Below are positions 39,898-51,036 of a stretch of DNA of 64,000 nucleotides, one piece after another (the stretch's first letter is position 1; each line of letters opens with the position of its first letter). The DNA lies in contig NZ_CANLZU010000010.1 of the NCBI RefSeq assembly GCF_947495715.1, positions 62,001 to 126,000 on the forward strand. The letters run 5' to 3'. The DNA comes from an uncultured Oceanisphaera sp. Lineage in GTDB: Bacteria; Pseudomonadota; Gammaproteobacteria; Enterobacterales; Aeromonadaceae. A program made the translations under genes and the position numbers. Under the pieces are notes generated by a model, which worked only from the letters and a program-made list of their open reading frames with translations, did no database searches and was not told the origin of the DNA.

Positions 39898-40245
39898 TTA
39901 CTTTTTGGCTCTCTTGGGGTCGGGACGGCCGCCGGTGACCTTGTCCGCCCGCCCCTCTTCCTTCGCCTGTTCGGCACGACGCCGCCTAATCTCCTTGGGA
40001 TCGGCCAATAAAGGACGATAAATCTCGATTCTGTCGCCATCAACCAAAGCGTGTTCCAGCTTAACCTGTCGTCCGAATACCCCGACCATGTTGCTATCCA
40101 GGTTAATCTCGGGGTATTGCTGCAGAATACCGGATTGTTCTATTACCTGCCTGACGCTGTCCCCTTCCGATACTCTCATGCTCAGCACCGTCTGCTGCTG
40201 TGGCAGCGCATACACAATTTCAACCCGAATAAGACTCACGGCCAT
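39898..40245 (-). CDS. rnfH: RnfH family protein
   Basis: 115 aa from ATG 40245. Ubiquitin/MoaD-like beta-grasp protein (VEIVYALPQQQTVLSMRVSEGDSV, DGDRIEIYRPLLADPKEIRRRRAEQ) with a basic tail. Exact function is unknown. The start lies 26 bp inside the end of ratA, indicating coupled translation. Confidence 0.94.
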   Translation of the reverse strand: MAVSLIRVEIVYALPQQQTVLSMRVSEGDSVRQVIEQSGILQQYPEINLDSNMVGVFGRQVKLEHALVDGDRIEIYRPLLADPKEIRRRRAEQAKEEGRADKVTGGRPDPKRAKK

Positions 40246-40669
40246 ATACCTCTCTTGCCCGCTCACTGAATGAATGCACCATGGCATTGGCCAACTCTTT
40301 AAATACGCCTCCAAAAGCAAGCTCCACCAGACGGGAGGTAAACTCGAAGTGTAACTTGAGTTCGACTTTGCAGGCATCCGCATCCAGCGGCGTGAAGGTC
40401 CAGCCTCCGTTGAGCGTCTTGAAGGGCCCATCCACCAGTTCCACACTGATATGCTGATGAGGTTTAAGTTCATTGCGCGTGGTAAAAGTCTTGCGGATCC
40501 CCACCTTGGCCACATCCAATGCCGCCGTGATGGAAGTGGCCGACTCGGATACAATACGGCTGGCCACGCAGCCGGGCAAAAACTGCGGATACGAGTTTAT
40601 ATCGTTCACCAATTCATACATCTGTTTTGCGCTGAACATCACCAACGCACTGCGGGTAATACTGGGCAT
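40220..40669 (-). CDS. ratA: RatA/COQ10-type START-domain protein
   Basis: 149 aa, polyketide-cyclase/START-like fold (MFSAKQMYELVNDINSYPQFLPGC). E. coli RatA (PasT) was described both as a ribosome association toxin blocking 70S formation and as a COQ10-like ubiquinone-binding protein; the sequence alone does not choose. Overlaps rnfH; divergent from smpB. Confidence 0.92.
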   Translation of the reverse strand: MPSITRSALVMFSAKQMYELVNDINSYPQFLPGCVASRIVSESATSITAALDVAKVGIRKTFTTRNELKPHQHISVELVDGPFKTLNGGWTFTPLDADACKVELKLHFEFTSRLVELAFGGVFKELANAMVHSFSERAREVYGRESYSG

Positions 40670-40805
40670 AACCTCTCCTGGCAGCAGAACGGCCTGATTT
40701 TAACATTAATCCTGGCCCGGCTCACCACCATTACCGCACAAAAAACAAGCAGTTGCCGTGTAGGCAATTCCAAACCTTCAACCGGACCCGTATAATGGCG
40801 TCACT

Positions 40806-41291
40806 ATGACAAAAAACAAAGCCAAGAAAAAAGTCGGTTCCAGCACCATTGCCCTCAATAAAAAGGCAAGGCACGAATATTTTGTAGAAGAAAAATTCGA
40901 AGCTGGGCTGGAACTACAAGGATGGGAAGTGAAAGCGATGCGGGCGGGCAAAGCCAACATCGCCGATGCTTACGTGTTCATGAGAAACGGTGAAGCCTTC
41001 TTGTTTGCCGCCACCATTACGCCACTAAACGTTGCCTCTACTCACGTAGTATGCGACCCCATGCGCTCGCGCAAACTGCTGCTGAAGCGGCGCGAGCTGG
41101 ATCGACTCACCGGTCAGGTTGAACGCGAAGGCTATACCCTGGTGCCGCTGGCACTGTACTGGTCCAAGTCGTGGGTAAAGATCGAAATTGGCCTGGTAAA
41201 AGGTAAAAAGAGCCATGACAAGCGCCAGGACGTCAAAGAGCGTGACTGGAAGCGAGAAAAAGATCGCATGATGAAGCATAAAAATCGCTAA
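40806..41291 (+). CDS. smpB: SsrA-binding protein SmpB
   Basis: 161 aa. OB-fold protein that carries tmRNA to stalled ribosomes: [45 protein letters not shown], and a basic C-terminal tail ([13 protein letters not shown]) that enters the mRNA channel. It ends 42 bp ahead of ssrA. Confidence 0.98.
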   Translation: MTKNKAKKKVGSSTIALNKKARHEYFVEEKFEAGLELQGWEVKAMRAGKANIADAYVFMRNGEAFLFAATITPLNVASTHVVCDPMRSRKLLLKRRELDRLTGQVEREGYTLVPLALYWSKSWVKIEIGLVKGKKSHDKRQDVKERDWKREKDRMMKHKNR

Positions 41292-41333
41292 CCCTTGTGA
41301 TTTGGTAAGAATTGCAATACCATAAGTTTACTT

Positions 41334-41693
41334 GGGGCTGATTCTGGATTCGACGAGATTCTCGAACTCCTAGGTGCATGCCGAGGTGCGATAGGCCTCG
41401 TTAAAAAATCGCAAAAAAATAGTCGCAAACGACGAAAACTACGCACTAGCAGCTTAATAACCTGGTAGAGCCCTTCTGCCCTAGCTTGTCTGTGACTTAG
41501 GGAATTGGAAGGTCATCCTTCACAGAATCGCGTGGAAGCCGTGCCTGACGGGTGAAGCGTTAAAACCAATTTAGGCTAGTCATTCTGTGGCGTGTCTGTC
41601 CGCAGCAGGTGGCGAATTCAATGACTGACTAAGCATGTAGTACCGACGACGTAGGTTTTTCGGACGCGGGTTCAAATCCCGCCAGCTCCACCA
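41334..41693 (+). ncRNA. ssrA: Transfer-messenger RNA
   Basis: 360 nt. The 5' GGGGCTGATTCTGGATTCGAC and 3' GGTTCAAATCCCGCCAGCTCCACCA ends form the tRNA-Ala-like half. The resume codon GCA is at 41425 and encodes ANDENYALAA, followed by two stops (41455-41460), the E. coli-type degradation tag. Followed by its own terminator. The 3' end is a common integration target, but no integrase or repeat follows here. Confidence 0.98.
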
Positions 41694-41702
41694 ATCGATT
41701 GG

Positions 41703-41726
41703 AAAGGCCCCGCAAGGGGCCTTTTT
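41703..41726 (+). terminator. ssrA terminator
   Basis: AAAGGCCCC-GCAA-GGGGCCTTTTT, 9 bp after the tmRNA. Confidence 0.92.
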
Positions 41727-41885
41727 ATTGGGTATCAAATAGTTACCATGCCTTAGCCCACCGTTTCTCATATATCGCTGAATACGGTGCTGCTCAAGGT
41801 GGCATTGCACGATGTGTTTCATTAGAATCCCTTTAAATACTAACATCATCGCGTCCGGCTGCTTATTTACAGGCTTTTCATTCTA

Positions 41886-43457
41886 ATGTCCCTTACTTCC
41901 CTTCCGAAGCTCAATCTTCGTAGCCTGATTCTGGCTCTGGCGGTGTTCAGCGTGCTGATCACCCTCGGCAACAGTTTTTATGCTACCTACAAGGTTCAGC
42001 ATGCCCTGCTGATCAACAATACCCTGGAAGCCAACCGGGTCTATGCGGCCAAGCTGGCCGAAATGACGGATGCTTTTCTCAAGTCGGCACAGGATCAACT
42101 GGCATACAGCGCGAGTCTGCTTGGCTCGCAGATGCACAATAAGTCCGCCCTGATGGATGAAGTTCGTCGTCTGAACCAACAGTCCGATAGCTTCAATTCG
42201 GTGGTGATCGTCGATGCAAACGCGGTGATTGTCGCGACCTCGCCAGAAACACTTCAGGTTAAAGGCTTCACGCTTTCTTCACCCGGAGCACAACAATCCA
42301 TTGATGCCAAAAAACCGCTGATCACCGATCCTTTTATCTCTCCTGCCGGCAACTACATTATCAGCCTGTCGCACCCTATTTTTAACGATAACGGTCACTA
42401 TCTCGGCTACATCGCCGGCACCATCTATCTGCAGCAGGACAATATACTGGGCTCTATCCTCGGCAAGCATTATTACCAGGATGGCTCCTACCTTTATGTG
42501 GTCGATCGCCATAAAACCCTGATTTACCATCCCGACGCACACCGTATCGGCCAGCGGGTAGCCAATAATCTGGCCATCGACGAAGTCACCGCCGGCACAG
42601 AGCATTCGCATACCGCGATCAACTCTCGGGGCATAGAGATGCTGGCCGGCTTTGCACCGGTAACCAGATCCGGTTGGGGCGTGGTGGCGCAAAGGCCAAA
42701 ACAAGCGACGCTGGCCGGACTCGACGGTCATATCATCAATGTGTTTATCAAGAGCATGCCGCTGGTACTGTTTACCCTGGCCGGTATCTGGTTGTCTGCT
42801 ACCTTTATTTCCCTACCGCTGTGGCAATTGGCCAAAGGCGCCAGGCTGATGGACAAGAAAGAGATACAGCAGAGTATTTCCGGTATCCCTTCCTGGTACT
42901 TCGAAGCAGCTCAACTCAAGCGGGCCATTCTCAAGGGAATGGGCCTGCTCAATGATAAAATCAGCCAGTTGCATAACGACAGTCATACCGATGCCATGAC
43001 CGGTTTGCTCAACCGTCGGGGCATGCAACAGGTACTCGACGATTATCGGGAAGAACGGCAACCATTTGCCATCATTACCCTGGATATCGACCATTTCAAA
43101 CGGGTAAACGATACCCATGGTCACGACATCGGTGACAAGGTGATACAGGCCTTGGCCAGACTGATGAGAGATCATGCCAGAAAAGGGGATGCCCTGTGTC
43201 GTAGCGGAGGGGAAGAGTTCATGATTTTTCTGCCCGGCCTCGATTTGACCTTGGCGCTCGATATCGCCGAGCGCCTGCGATTGCAGGTCGCCGGTTTTGA
43301 AATGCCAACGGCCGGCTTTATTACCATCTCGCTGGGCATCGCCCACTGGCCCGGCCCAGCGCTTACAATCAACGAGGCACTGAAGCAGGCCGACAAGGCG
43401 CTCTACCTGGCCAAGCAACAAGGTCGCAACCGTTCGTTGATAACAGAATCGGTCTAA
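41886..43457 (+). CDS. Membrane diguanylate cyclase (dCache-GGDEF)
   Basis: 523 aa. TM helix at ~12-32, a periplasmic double-Cache-like sensor (~35-285, with a VVDRHKTLIYHPD repeat typical of dCache), a second TM at ~290-312, then a catalytic GGDEF domain. The active loop reads GGEEF (near residue 440), a functional variant, with DIDHFKRVNDTHGHDIGD for Mg/GTP. It should make c-di-GMP in response to a small periplasmic ligand. An inhibitory RxxD site is not clear. It converges with the phosphodiesterase gene. Confidence 0.92.
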   Translation: MSLTSLPKLNLRSLILALAVFSVLITLGNSFYATYKVQHALLINNTLEANRVYAAKLAEMTDAFLKSAQDQLAYSASLLGSQMHNKSALMDEVRRLNQQSDSFNSVVIVDANAVIVATSPETLQVKGFTLSSPGAQQSIDAKKPLITDPFISPAGNYIISLSHPIFNDNGHYLGYIAGTIYLQQDNILGSILGKHYYQDGSYLYVVDRHKTLIYHPDAHRIGQRVANNLAIDEVTAGTEHSHTAINSRGIEMLAGFAPVTRSGWGVVAQRPKQATLAGLDGHIINVFIKSMPLVLFTLAGIWLSATFISLPLWQLAKGARLMDKKEIQQSISGIPSWYFEAAQLKRAILKGMGLLNDKISQLHNDSHTDAMTGLLNRRGMQQVLDDYREERQPFAIITLDIDHFKRVNDTHGHDIGDKVIQALARLMRDHARKGDALCRSGGEEFMIFLPGLDLTLALDIAERLRLQVAGFEMPTAGFITISLGIAHWPGPALTINEALKQADKALYLAKQQGRNRSLITESV

Positions 43458-43469
43458 ACATCACGCCAT

Positions 43470-43507
43470 AAAAACAGCCAGACCATCTTATCTTGGTCTG
43501 GCTGTTT
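43470..43507. terminator. Bidirectional terminator between c-di-GMP genes
   Basis: AAACAGCCAGACCA and TGGTCTGGCTGTTT arms, a 14-bp perfect stem serving both convergent genes. Confidence 0.93.
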
Positions 43508-43538
43508 GATTCACTGCCCGGTCAAACATAGCTGTGGC

Positions 43539-46190
43539 TTACGCTTCATAATGATAGTGATGTTCAGCGGCCTCAAACACCAGCGCTTCTACCTCCGATG
43601 CCTGTCCGGGGCGGGCAAACAAGTATCCTTGATACAGGCGGCAACCATTATTCAACAGTATGGCTCGTTGTGCTTCGGTTTCTACCCCTTCGGCAATCAC
43701 TTCCAGCTCCAGGCTCTTGGCCATGGCGATAATCGCCCGGATAATAGCCAGGCTGTTGCTGTCATCTGGCAGTCCTCGCACAAAAGACTGATCTATCTTC
43801 AGCTGATCCAGTGGCAACTGTTGTAGATAATGCAGCGACGAATAGCCGGTGCCGAAATCATCAATGGCAAAACGAATACCGGACTGCTTGAGCAGCCTCA
43901 TACGTGAGATGGCCTGCGGCATGTCGGTAAGCAGCATCGATTCGGTCAGCTCCAGCTTGAGCAATGCCGGATTGGCGCCGGTTTGTTGCAGAATGTTGAG
44001 CACCTCTTGTACAAAACCGGGCTGATACAACTGAATGGAGCTGATATTCACCGATACGGTGACGTTGCTGAAGGCCTCTAACCGGGCCCAGGAAGCCATT
44101 TGCGCGCAAGAACGCTGCAGCACAACATGGTCTATCTGGTTCATCAAGCCCGCGGCTTCTGCTACCTCGATAAAGGCACCGGGAGCCAGAATACCCCGCT
44201 CGGGATGATGCCAGCGCACCAGGGCTTCGGTGCCGGTCATGCCGCCATCATCGTTGAACTGGGGCTGAAAATAGACATTGAACTCACCCGCATTCAGACC
44301 ACGAACGATGTCTTCTTCCAGTAACAACCGCTGGGAAATCACTTCCTGCATTTCCGGATCGAAGAAACGAATTTCCCCCTTGCCGGCCGCTTTGGCCTCA
44401 TACATCGCCAGTTCGGCCTGGCGTAACAGCTCTTCTGCCAAGAGGCTGTCGGCATCCAGCATCACCACCCCCAGACAGCCACTGCTGCGCAGCTTCAACT
44501 CTTCATGAGCATAAGGCTGATCGAGACTGTCCAGCAAGGCATGACTGATATGCTCGAGGCTGTCCATCAGCTGCGCCTGATTTTCGAATTGGGCATCGAG
44601 CAAGAGCGCAAACTGATCACTTCCTAACCGGGCGAGTGTATCCTGTTGGCCTGCCACTTCTCGCAACCGACCTGCGACCTGCAGCAAAAGCTTGTCGCCA
44701 ACGGAGTGTCCCCAGAGATCATTAATATTTTTGAAGTTATCAAGATCGATTAAAATCATGGCGCCAAGCCTGCCGTATTCAACACTTTTTAACCGCGTCT
44801 GAGTGATACGCTCAAGCAACAGGCGGCGATTCGGCAGGCCAGTCAATACGTCATAAAATGCCAGGTGATTGATTTTTTCGGCATCGTTTTTCCGATCGGT
44901 AATATCGTTAATCTGGGCCACATAATGACTACGTTGTCCCTGAGCATCCTTGACCTCACTGATCGACAACAACTGAGGGTACAGTTTGCCGGACTTGCGT
45001 TTGTCACAAATTTCACCCTGCCAGTGACCCCGGGTATTGATGCTGTGCCACATCTGACGGTAAAACTCGCCGTCATGCTTGCCGGAGCTGAATATCGCCG
45101 GCGTTTTTCCTATCAGCTCTTCCTGGGTGTATCCGGTGATCTCGCTAAAGGCCCGATTTATTCGCAAGATACGGTTATTTTTATCGGTGACCAGCATGCC
45201 CTGAAAACTTTCAAAAGCCACCGCCGCGATACGTAGCTCCGTTTCATTTTTTATCCGGGCGCTGATATCCCGATTCAATGTCACCACCGCCGCCTTGTCA
45301 CCGGGCTGGCTTTTCAGTATTTGTGCTACACATTCAAAGGTGCGCGGCCCGCCACTCGTCTCAATGTCATAAATCAGGGTATTGACCGTGTTCAGCTTCA
45401 AGGTCCGGCGAATAAAGGTCAGAAAGGCTTCTGCTTGTTCGTCAGGGAATATATCCCATACCGTTTTACCGACCATGCTGCCGGTGGTCGCATAAAGCTC
45501 GTTGGTATTTTCTGCCATCACATCCAGGTAGCATCCGTCTTCATCGATAACGCACATGGTATCGGGCAGCGCACTGGTAATGGCTATCAGCCTAGCCTTG
45601 CTCTCGCGCAAGGCCTGTTGCTCACGTCCTCTCTGCTCTGCATCCTTGAGAATGAAGACCAGAATCAGTGTCAGTGGAACCACGATAATGAGGAACGGCA
45701 GGGTCAGGGATAAAATATGTGGCTGCTGTTGCGGCTCCACCATCAGATAAAGCAGCCCCATCTTTATTACATTCAACAGCAGCGTTACCGGCAACAATGA
45801 CCACACATTCAGTCGTATCCAGCCCTGCTGAAGTGCATAGCGCATACCCAGGCCTGCAGTCAGTGCAATAACCATGCCCGCAATACCGGGGAACACACCC
45901 GCACCATCCAGCCAAAACCGGAACCCGCCAGCCATCAGCAACGCCAACCCTCCCGCCAGAGGGCCACCAAATAAACCGGCGACAAAAAACACCGCATCGC
46001 GAACATCCAGCAGCACGCCGGGGCCAAGCATAAAGGGTAACGACATGCAGGCTATGGCGATAGCGGCAAACCAGAAAGCGGTAGTCAGCACCATCAGTCG
46101 GGGATATTGCTGCCCCCGACGAATGTTCATGGTCAGCAGCCAGCCCGAGGCAAGAATGAGAATGGCCTGCTCAATAACGGAGATCAGCAT
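43539..46190 (-). CDS. 5TMR-PAS-PAS-GGDEF-EAL c-di-GMP phosphodiesterase
   Basis: 883 aa. An N-terminal 5TMR_LYT-like sensor (~1-190, with DVRDAVFFVAGLFGGPLAGG) is followed by two PAS domains (~205-320, ~330-445). The GGDEF domain is degenerate: its signature reads GSDQF near residue 523, so it is probably inactive or only a GTP-sensing site. The EAL domain from ~640 is intact (TEALVRW, LTESMLL, IDDFGTGYSSL, KIDQSFV, GVETEAQ). The expected activity is c-di-GMP hydrolysis to pGpG. Confidence 0.92.
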   Translation of the reverse strand: MLISVIEQAILILASGWLLTMNIRRGQQYPRLMVLTTAFWFAAIAIACMSLPFMLGPGVLLDVRDAVFFVAGLFGGPLAGGLALLMAGGFRFWLDGAGVFPGIAGMVIALTAGLGMRYALQQGWIRLNVWSLLPVTLLLNVIKMGLLYLMVEPQQQPHILSLTLPFLIIVVPLTLILVFILKDAEQRGREQQALRESKARLIAITSALPDTMCVIDEDGCYLDVMAENTNELYATTGSMVGKTVWDIFPDEQAEAFLTFIRRTLKLNTVNTLIYDIETSGGPRTFECVAQILKSQPGDKAAVVTLNRDISARIKNETELRIAAVAFESFQGMLVTDKNNRILRINRAFSEITGYTQEELIGKTPAIFSSGKHDGEFYRQMWHSINTRGHWQGEICDKRKSGKLYPQLLSISEVKDAQGQRSHYVAQINDITDRKNDAEKINHLAFYDVLTGLPNRRLLLERITQTRLKSVEYGRLGAMILIDLDNFKNINDLWGHSVGDKLLLQVAGRLREVAGQQDTLARLGSDQFALLLDAQFENQAQLMDSLEHISHALLDSLDQPYAHEELKLRSSGCLGVVMLDADSLLAEELLRQAELAMYEAKAAGKGEIRFFDPEMQEVISQRLLLEEDIVRGLNAGEFNVYFQPQFNDDGGMTGTEALVRWHHPERGILAPGAFIEVAEAAGLMNQIDHVVLQRSCAQMASWARLEAFSNVTVSVNISSIQLYQPGFVQEVLNILQQTGANPALLKLELTESMLLTDMPQAISRMRLLKQSGIRFAIDDFGTGYSSLHYLQQLPLDQLKIDQSFVRGLPDDSNSLAIIRAIIAMAKSLELEVIAEGVETEAQRAILLNNGCRLYQGYLFARPGQASEVEALVFEAAEHHYHYEA

Positions 46191-46768
46191 AAGGAGAAAA
46201 ATGACTGGGGAAGCGTTGGTAGAGACCGGGAAATAACAGATTCGGTCATATTATTAATCTATTGCTAAGTTGTAGTCATAAAAGTTTAACAGAAGCCCTG
46301 CCTAATACCCATATAAAGCTCATGGCGTTATGGCAAATAAAAGCAAAAAAATAACCGATACACCCGTTAATTCGCAAAATGCATCAGTCTGTCCCGGTAC
46401 CGAGCTGTCATCCTTATTACTCAGACTGCAGCCGATAAACAAGTTTATTGTCATATCGGAGCGCTTCGTCCATTTTGATGCGGTCCGAACTCAAGGAGCC
46501 GGGCTGGCTATCTCTGAATACCGGATCTTCCCGCGTGCAGGAGCAGCGGAGCTTTTTCCATAGCAGCCTGACGGGATGACATCCGAATGTCCTCGCCAAA
46601 GATTGAACCAGGCAGCAAACCTGTGGTTAATACGTAGACAAACTTGACGTTCATGGGACTCTGGCCAATAACTAGTTAGAGGAAAGGACGGACGCAATCC
46701 GTTTTATTCTTGGGTCAGCCACCTGGCAGGAGCCGTCTGGCAATGAAGACGTTTGAGGGGATAACGCT
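46191..46768. other. 578-bp spacer without a supported gene
   Basis: Lower GC than neighbours. A small frame at 46330-46563 (+) has no family resemblance and no ribosome site and is not called. CGGA-CGCAA-TCCG followed by TTTTATT at 46691-46708 resembles a short terminator, so a small transcript could end there. GAGGGG at 46754-46759 is the ribosome site of the next gene. Confidence 0.5.
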
Positions 46769-47374
46769 ATGATTTTAAACCATATCTGGGGTCTTTATGC
46801 GCACCCCAAAGAAGAATGGCATACCATAGACCACCACCACGAGAGCCTGAGCTACAGCCTGGTACACCTGATGTTTATCGCCCTGATACCCTCGGCATGT
46901 GCCTATATCTCTGCCAGCATGATTGGCTGGAATTTCGGATCCAGCGTCAATAGTACCATCATGCTCACCACAGAAAGCGCGCTGGTGATGTCTGTCGGTA
47001 TGTACTTCACCCTGATCGGCGGTGTCTTTGCCCTCGCCTATCTGACGTTCTGGATGGCAAAAACCTTTGGCGCCAATCCGAGTTTTACCCAGAGCATGGA
47101 ACTCGCCGCCTATACCGCCACGCCCCTGTTCATGACCGGGCTGGGCCTGTTTTATCCCGAACCCATCTTTCTGATGATGGTCGGGTTGGCGGGGCTGAGC
47201 TATTCGGTCTATTTACTGTATTCCGGCGTCCCCATCATCATGCATATTCCCGAAGAGCGCGGCTTTATCTACGCCAGCTCGGTGGTGACCTGTGGCCTGG
47301 TGCTGCTGGTGTGCATCATGGTTGGCTCCGTTATCGTCTGGAGCTGGGGCTTTGGCCCGATTTACACCCACTGA
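46769..47374 (+). CDS. Yip1-family inner membrane protein (YohC-like)
   Basis: 201 aa, five hydrophobic segments (about 32-52, 72-98, 108-126, 130-148, 172-195). The conserved N-terminus IWGLYAHPKEEWHTID and the MELAAYTATPLFMTGL segment are typical of the Yip1/DUF1282 family. Function in bacteria is not established. Single gene ending at a terminator shared with purF. Confidence 0.88.
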   Translation: MILNHIWGLYAHPKEEWHTIDHHHESLSYSLVHLMFIALIPSACAYISASMIGWNFGSSVNSTIMLTTESALVMSVGMYFTLIGGVFALAYLTFWMAKTFGANPSFTQSMELAAYTATPLFMTGLGLFYPEPIFLMMVGLAGLSYSVYLLYSGVPIIMHIPEERGFIYASSVVTCGLVLLVCIMVGSVIVWSWGFGPIYTH

Positions 47375-47394
47375 GTCCTGTTGCCACTGCATTG

Positions 47395-47423
47395 AAAAAG
47401 GGGTCCGAGGACCCCTTTTTTTT
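47395..47423. terminator. Bidirectional terminator, Yip1 gene / purF
   Basis: AAAAAGGGGTCC-GA-GGACCCCTTTTTTTT. Confidence 0.93.
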
Positions 47424-47442
47424 GCTTTATTGCCGGTCGTTA

Positions 47443-48963
47443 TTACGACTGACCTTCGTTATAGATTTCCAGATGACTGTTGTCGATACTGTCATTCTGC
47501 TTGCTGTTGTCGTTACGTAACGCATTCAACTCATCCAGATATTCCTGGTTCACATCCTGAGTCACGTACTCACCGGTAAAGACCGAGGTCTCGAAGCGGC
47601 GCAGCTCCGGATTGAAATGGCGCACCGCATCTTCCAGATCTTCCAGCTCCTGATAAATCAGGCCGTCGGCACCAATCAGCTGACAGATTTCTTCCACTTC
47701 ACGGCCGTAGGCTATCAGCTCGTTCACGGAAGGCATGTCGATGCCATACACGTTGGGGAAGCGAATTTCGGGGGCGGCGGAAGCAAAATACACCTTCTTG
47801 GCACCCGCATCCCGTGCCATCTGAATAATCTGCTCGGAGGTAGTACCACGAACGATAGAGTCATCTACCAGCAGTACATTCTTGCCGGCAAATTCCGACG
47901 GAATAGCATTGAGCTTGCGACGTACCGATTGCCGACGCTGCTGCTGGCCGGGCATGATGAAGGTACGGCCGATATAGCGATTCTTCACGAACCCCTGGCG
48001 ATAAGGCAATTGCAGGTTGTGGGCAATTTCCAGCGCGATGTCGCAGGAGGTTTCGGGAATCGGGATCACCACGTCGATGTCGAGGTCTTCCCACTCCCGG
48101 GCGATTTTGGCACCCAGCTTCTGACCCATGCGTACCCGGGCACCATAAACCGATACCTTGTCGATAAAGGAATCGGGCCGTGCGAAATACACATATTCAA
48201 AGATACAGGAGTGGTGCTGCGGCTCGGCGGCACATTGCTGGCTGAACAGCTCACCCTGTTTGGTGATATACACGGCCTCGCCCGGCGCGACATCACGGAT
48301 CAGGCTGAAACCGACCGCATCCAGCGCCACGCTTTCGGACGCCACCATGTATTCGGTGCTGCCGTCTTCGGCGTCACGCTTGCCCAGTACCAGCGGACGA
48401 ATGCCGTTGGGATCGCGAAATGCCAGCATGCCATGGCCGATAATCACCGCCACTGTGGCGTAGGCACCGCGAATTTTTTCATGCACCTTGCTCACGGCGG
48501 CAAACACATGGCCCGGCTCGAGGTGCAGGGTTTGTGTTTGTTGGTCCAGCTCATGCGCCAGTACGTTCAGCAGCACTTCGGAGTCGGAAGTGGTGTTGAT
48601 ATGACGGCGTGCCACCCGGAACTGCTCTTCTTTCAGCTCGCGGGCATTGGTCAGATTGCCATTATGCGCCAGGGCAATGCCGAAGGGAGAGTTCACATAG
48701 AAGGGCTGCGCCTGGGCAACGCTGCTGCTGCCGGCGGTAGGATAACGCACATGGCCAATGCCTACGTTGCCGATCAATCGCTCCATATGACGCTCTTCGA
48801 ATACATCCCGCACCAGACCATTGGCCTTGCGCTGGCGGAAGGTATTTCCCGAGATGGTAACGATGCCGGCAGCATCCTGACCTCTGTGCTGAAGTACCGT
48901 CAGGCCGTCATACAGCGCCTGATTTACCGGGGTCGTGCCTTGAATACCGACAATCCCACACAT
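47443..48963 (-). CDS. purF: Amidophosphoribosyltransferase
   Basis: 506 aa. First committed step of purine synthesis: PRPP + Gln to phosphoribosylamine. N-terminal glutaminase with catalytic Cys2 (MCGIVGI) exposed by Met removal, and a C-terminal PRTase with PRPP loop [14 protein letters not shown]. The C-terminal ~20 residues (NSKQNDSID...) are extended and polar. Directly behind cvpA, as in the enteric cvpA-purF operon. Confidence 0.98.
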   Translation of the reverse strand: MCGIVGIQGTTPVNQALYDGLTVLQHRGQDAAGIVTISGNTFRQRKANGLVRDVFEERHMERLIGNVGIGHVRYPTAGSSSVAQAQPFYVNSPFGIALAHNGNLTNARELKEEQFRVARRHINTTSDSEVLLNVLAHELDQQTQTLHLEPGHVFAAVSKVHEKIRGAYATVAVIIGHGMLAFRDPNGIRPLVLGKRDAEDGSTEYMVASESVALDAVGFSLIRDVAPGEAVYITKQGELFSQQCAAEPQHHSCIFEYVYFARPDSFIDKVSVYGARVRMGQKLGAKIAREWEDLDIDVVIPIPETSCDIALEIAHNLQLPYRQGFVKNRYIGRTFIMPGQQQRRQSVRRKLNAIPSEFAGKNVLLVDDSIVRGTTSEQIIQMARDAGAKKVYFASAAPEIRFPNVYGIDMPSVNELIAYGREVEEICQLIGADGLIYQELEDLEDAVRHFNPELRRFETSVFTGEYVTQDVNQEYLDELNALRNDNSKQNDSIDNSHLEIYNEGQS

Positions 48964-48983
48964 GTCCTAATTTCCTCAATTCA

Positions 48984-49475
48984 CTATGGCTTGGGGGGTA
49001 AAAAGCTGGATGAATTTTGCACCAGGCTGAAAAACCACTGGATCACGATACCGAACTCCGGAATCAACCGGGATTCACGCCACCACAGACTCTGTGAAAA
49101 GGCGGTCATGGTATCGATAAATAACAGCAGGGCCGCTACGACAAGCACGCCCCGCACTGCCCCGAAACAGACGCCCAGTACCCGATCGGTACCAGAAAGC
49201 CCGGTTTTGGTCACCAGCTCACCGATAACGTAATTAATCAGTGCGCCCAGGATCAGGGTTAATACAAACAGGATGGCAATGGCTGCGCCGTTGCGGAATA
49301 AGGGATCGGAGATATCGAGATGAACGGCCAGATCGGCGTAGAAGCGACTGGCAACGAAGAAAGCAGCCAACCAGGTAGCGAGTGACATCGCCTCTTTCAC
49401 AAATCCCCTGACCAGGCTGATGAGTGCAGAAAGGCCGATAATGCCGAGAATTACGTAGTCTATCCAAACCATCAT
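48984..49475 (-). CDS. cvpA: CvpA family membrane protein
   Basis: 163 aa; ATG 49475 or 49472 (GAGG upstream). Four TM helices with the conserved DYVILGIIGLSALISLVRGFVKEAMSLATWL start. Needed for colicin V production in E. coli and for bile/envelope tolerance in others. 20 bp upstream of purF. Confidence 0.95.
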   Translation of the reverse strand: MMVWIDYVILGIIGLSALISLVRGFVKEAMSLATWLAAFFVASRFYADLAVHLDISDPLFRNGAAIAILFVLTLILGALINYVIGELVTKTGLSGTDRVLGVCFGAVRGVLVVAALLLFIDTMTAFSQSLWWRESRLIPEFGIVIQWFFSLVQNSSSFLPPKP

Positions 49476-49592
49476 GTATTGCCGGGAACCTCTTGAATGC
49501 CGCGCATTCTACCAAAGGAGGGTGGCAAAAGGCGAAGAAAAAGCGGATAAATTTCATTCAAGATAAAACTAAATTCTGTCTGAAAATCCCGT

Positions 49593-49619
49593 AAAAAAGC
49601 CGGAGCATGGCCCCGGCTT
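49593..49619 (-). terminator. serS terminator
   Basis: GCCGGAGC / GCCCCGGC-type stem with one bulge, followed by TTTTTT on the minus strand. Confidence 0.82.
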
Positions 49620-49640
49620 GCTTGACTCAAGTCATCAGGC

Positions 49641-50942
<1,302 letters not shown>

Positions 50943-51036
50943 TTACCTTATTTGATGCTTGTACTGCGTGTCATACGCAGGGTCGGAAGTCACTAAATCG
51001 ATGTCAAGTTTATCAGCTTAGCGGGGTGGGAGCCAA

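Noticed and set aside
41580..41849. 89-codon minus-strand frame with 'WWSWRDLNPRPKN'
   Set aside because: This is the reverse of the tmRNA 3' end and terminator, a well-known spurious 'protein'.
41694..41885. Genomic island at the ssrA 3' end
   Set aside because: The tmRNA is followed by its normal terminator, with no integrase and no second copy of its 3' end before the cyclase gene.
46330..46563. 77-codon frame before the Yip1 gene
   Set aside because: No ribosome site and no recognisable domain; composition is like non-coding spacer.
47617..49233. 538-codon frame antisense to purF and cvpA
   Set aside because: Spans two certain genes on the opposite strand; translation lacks any motif.
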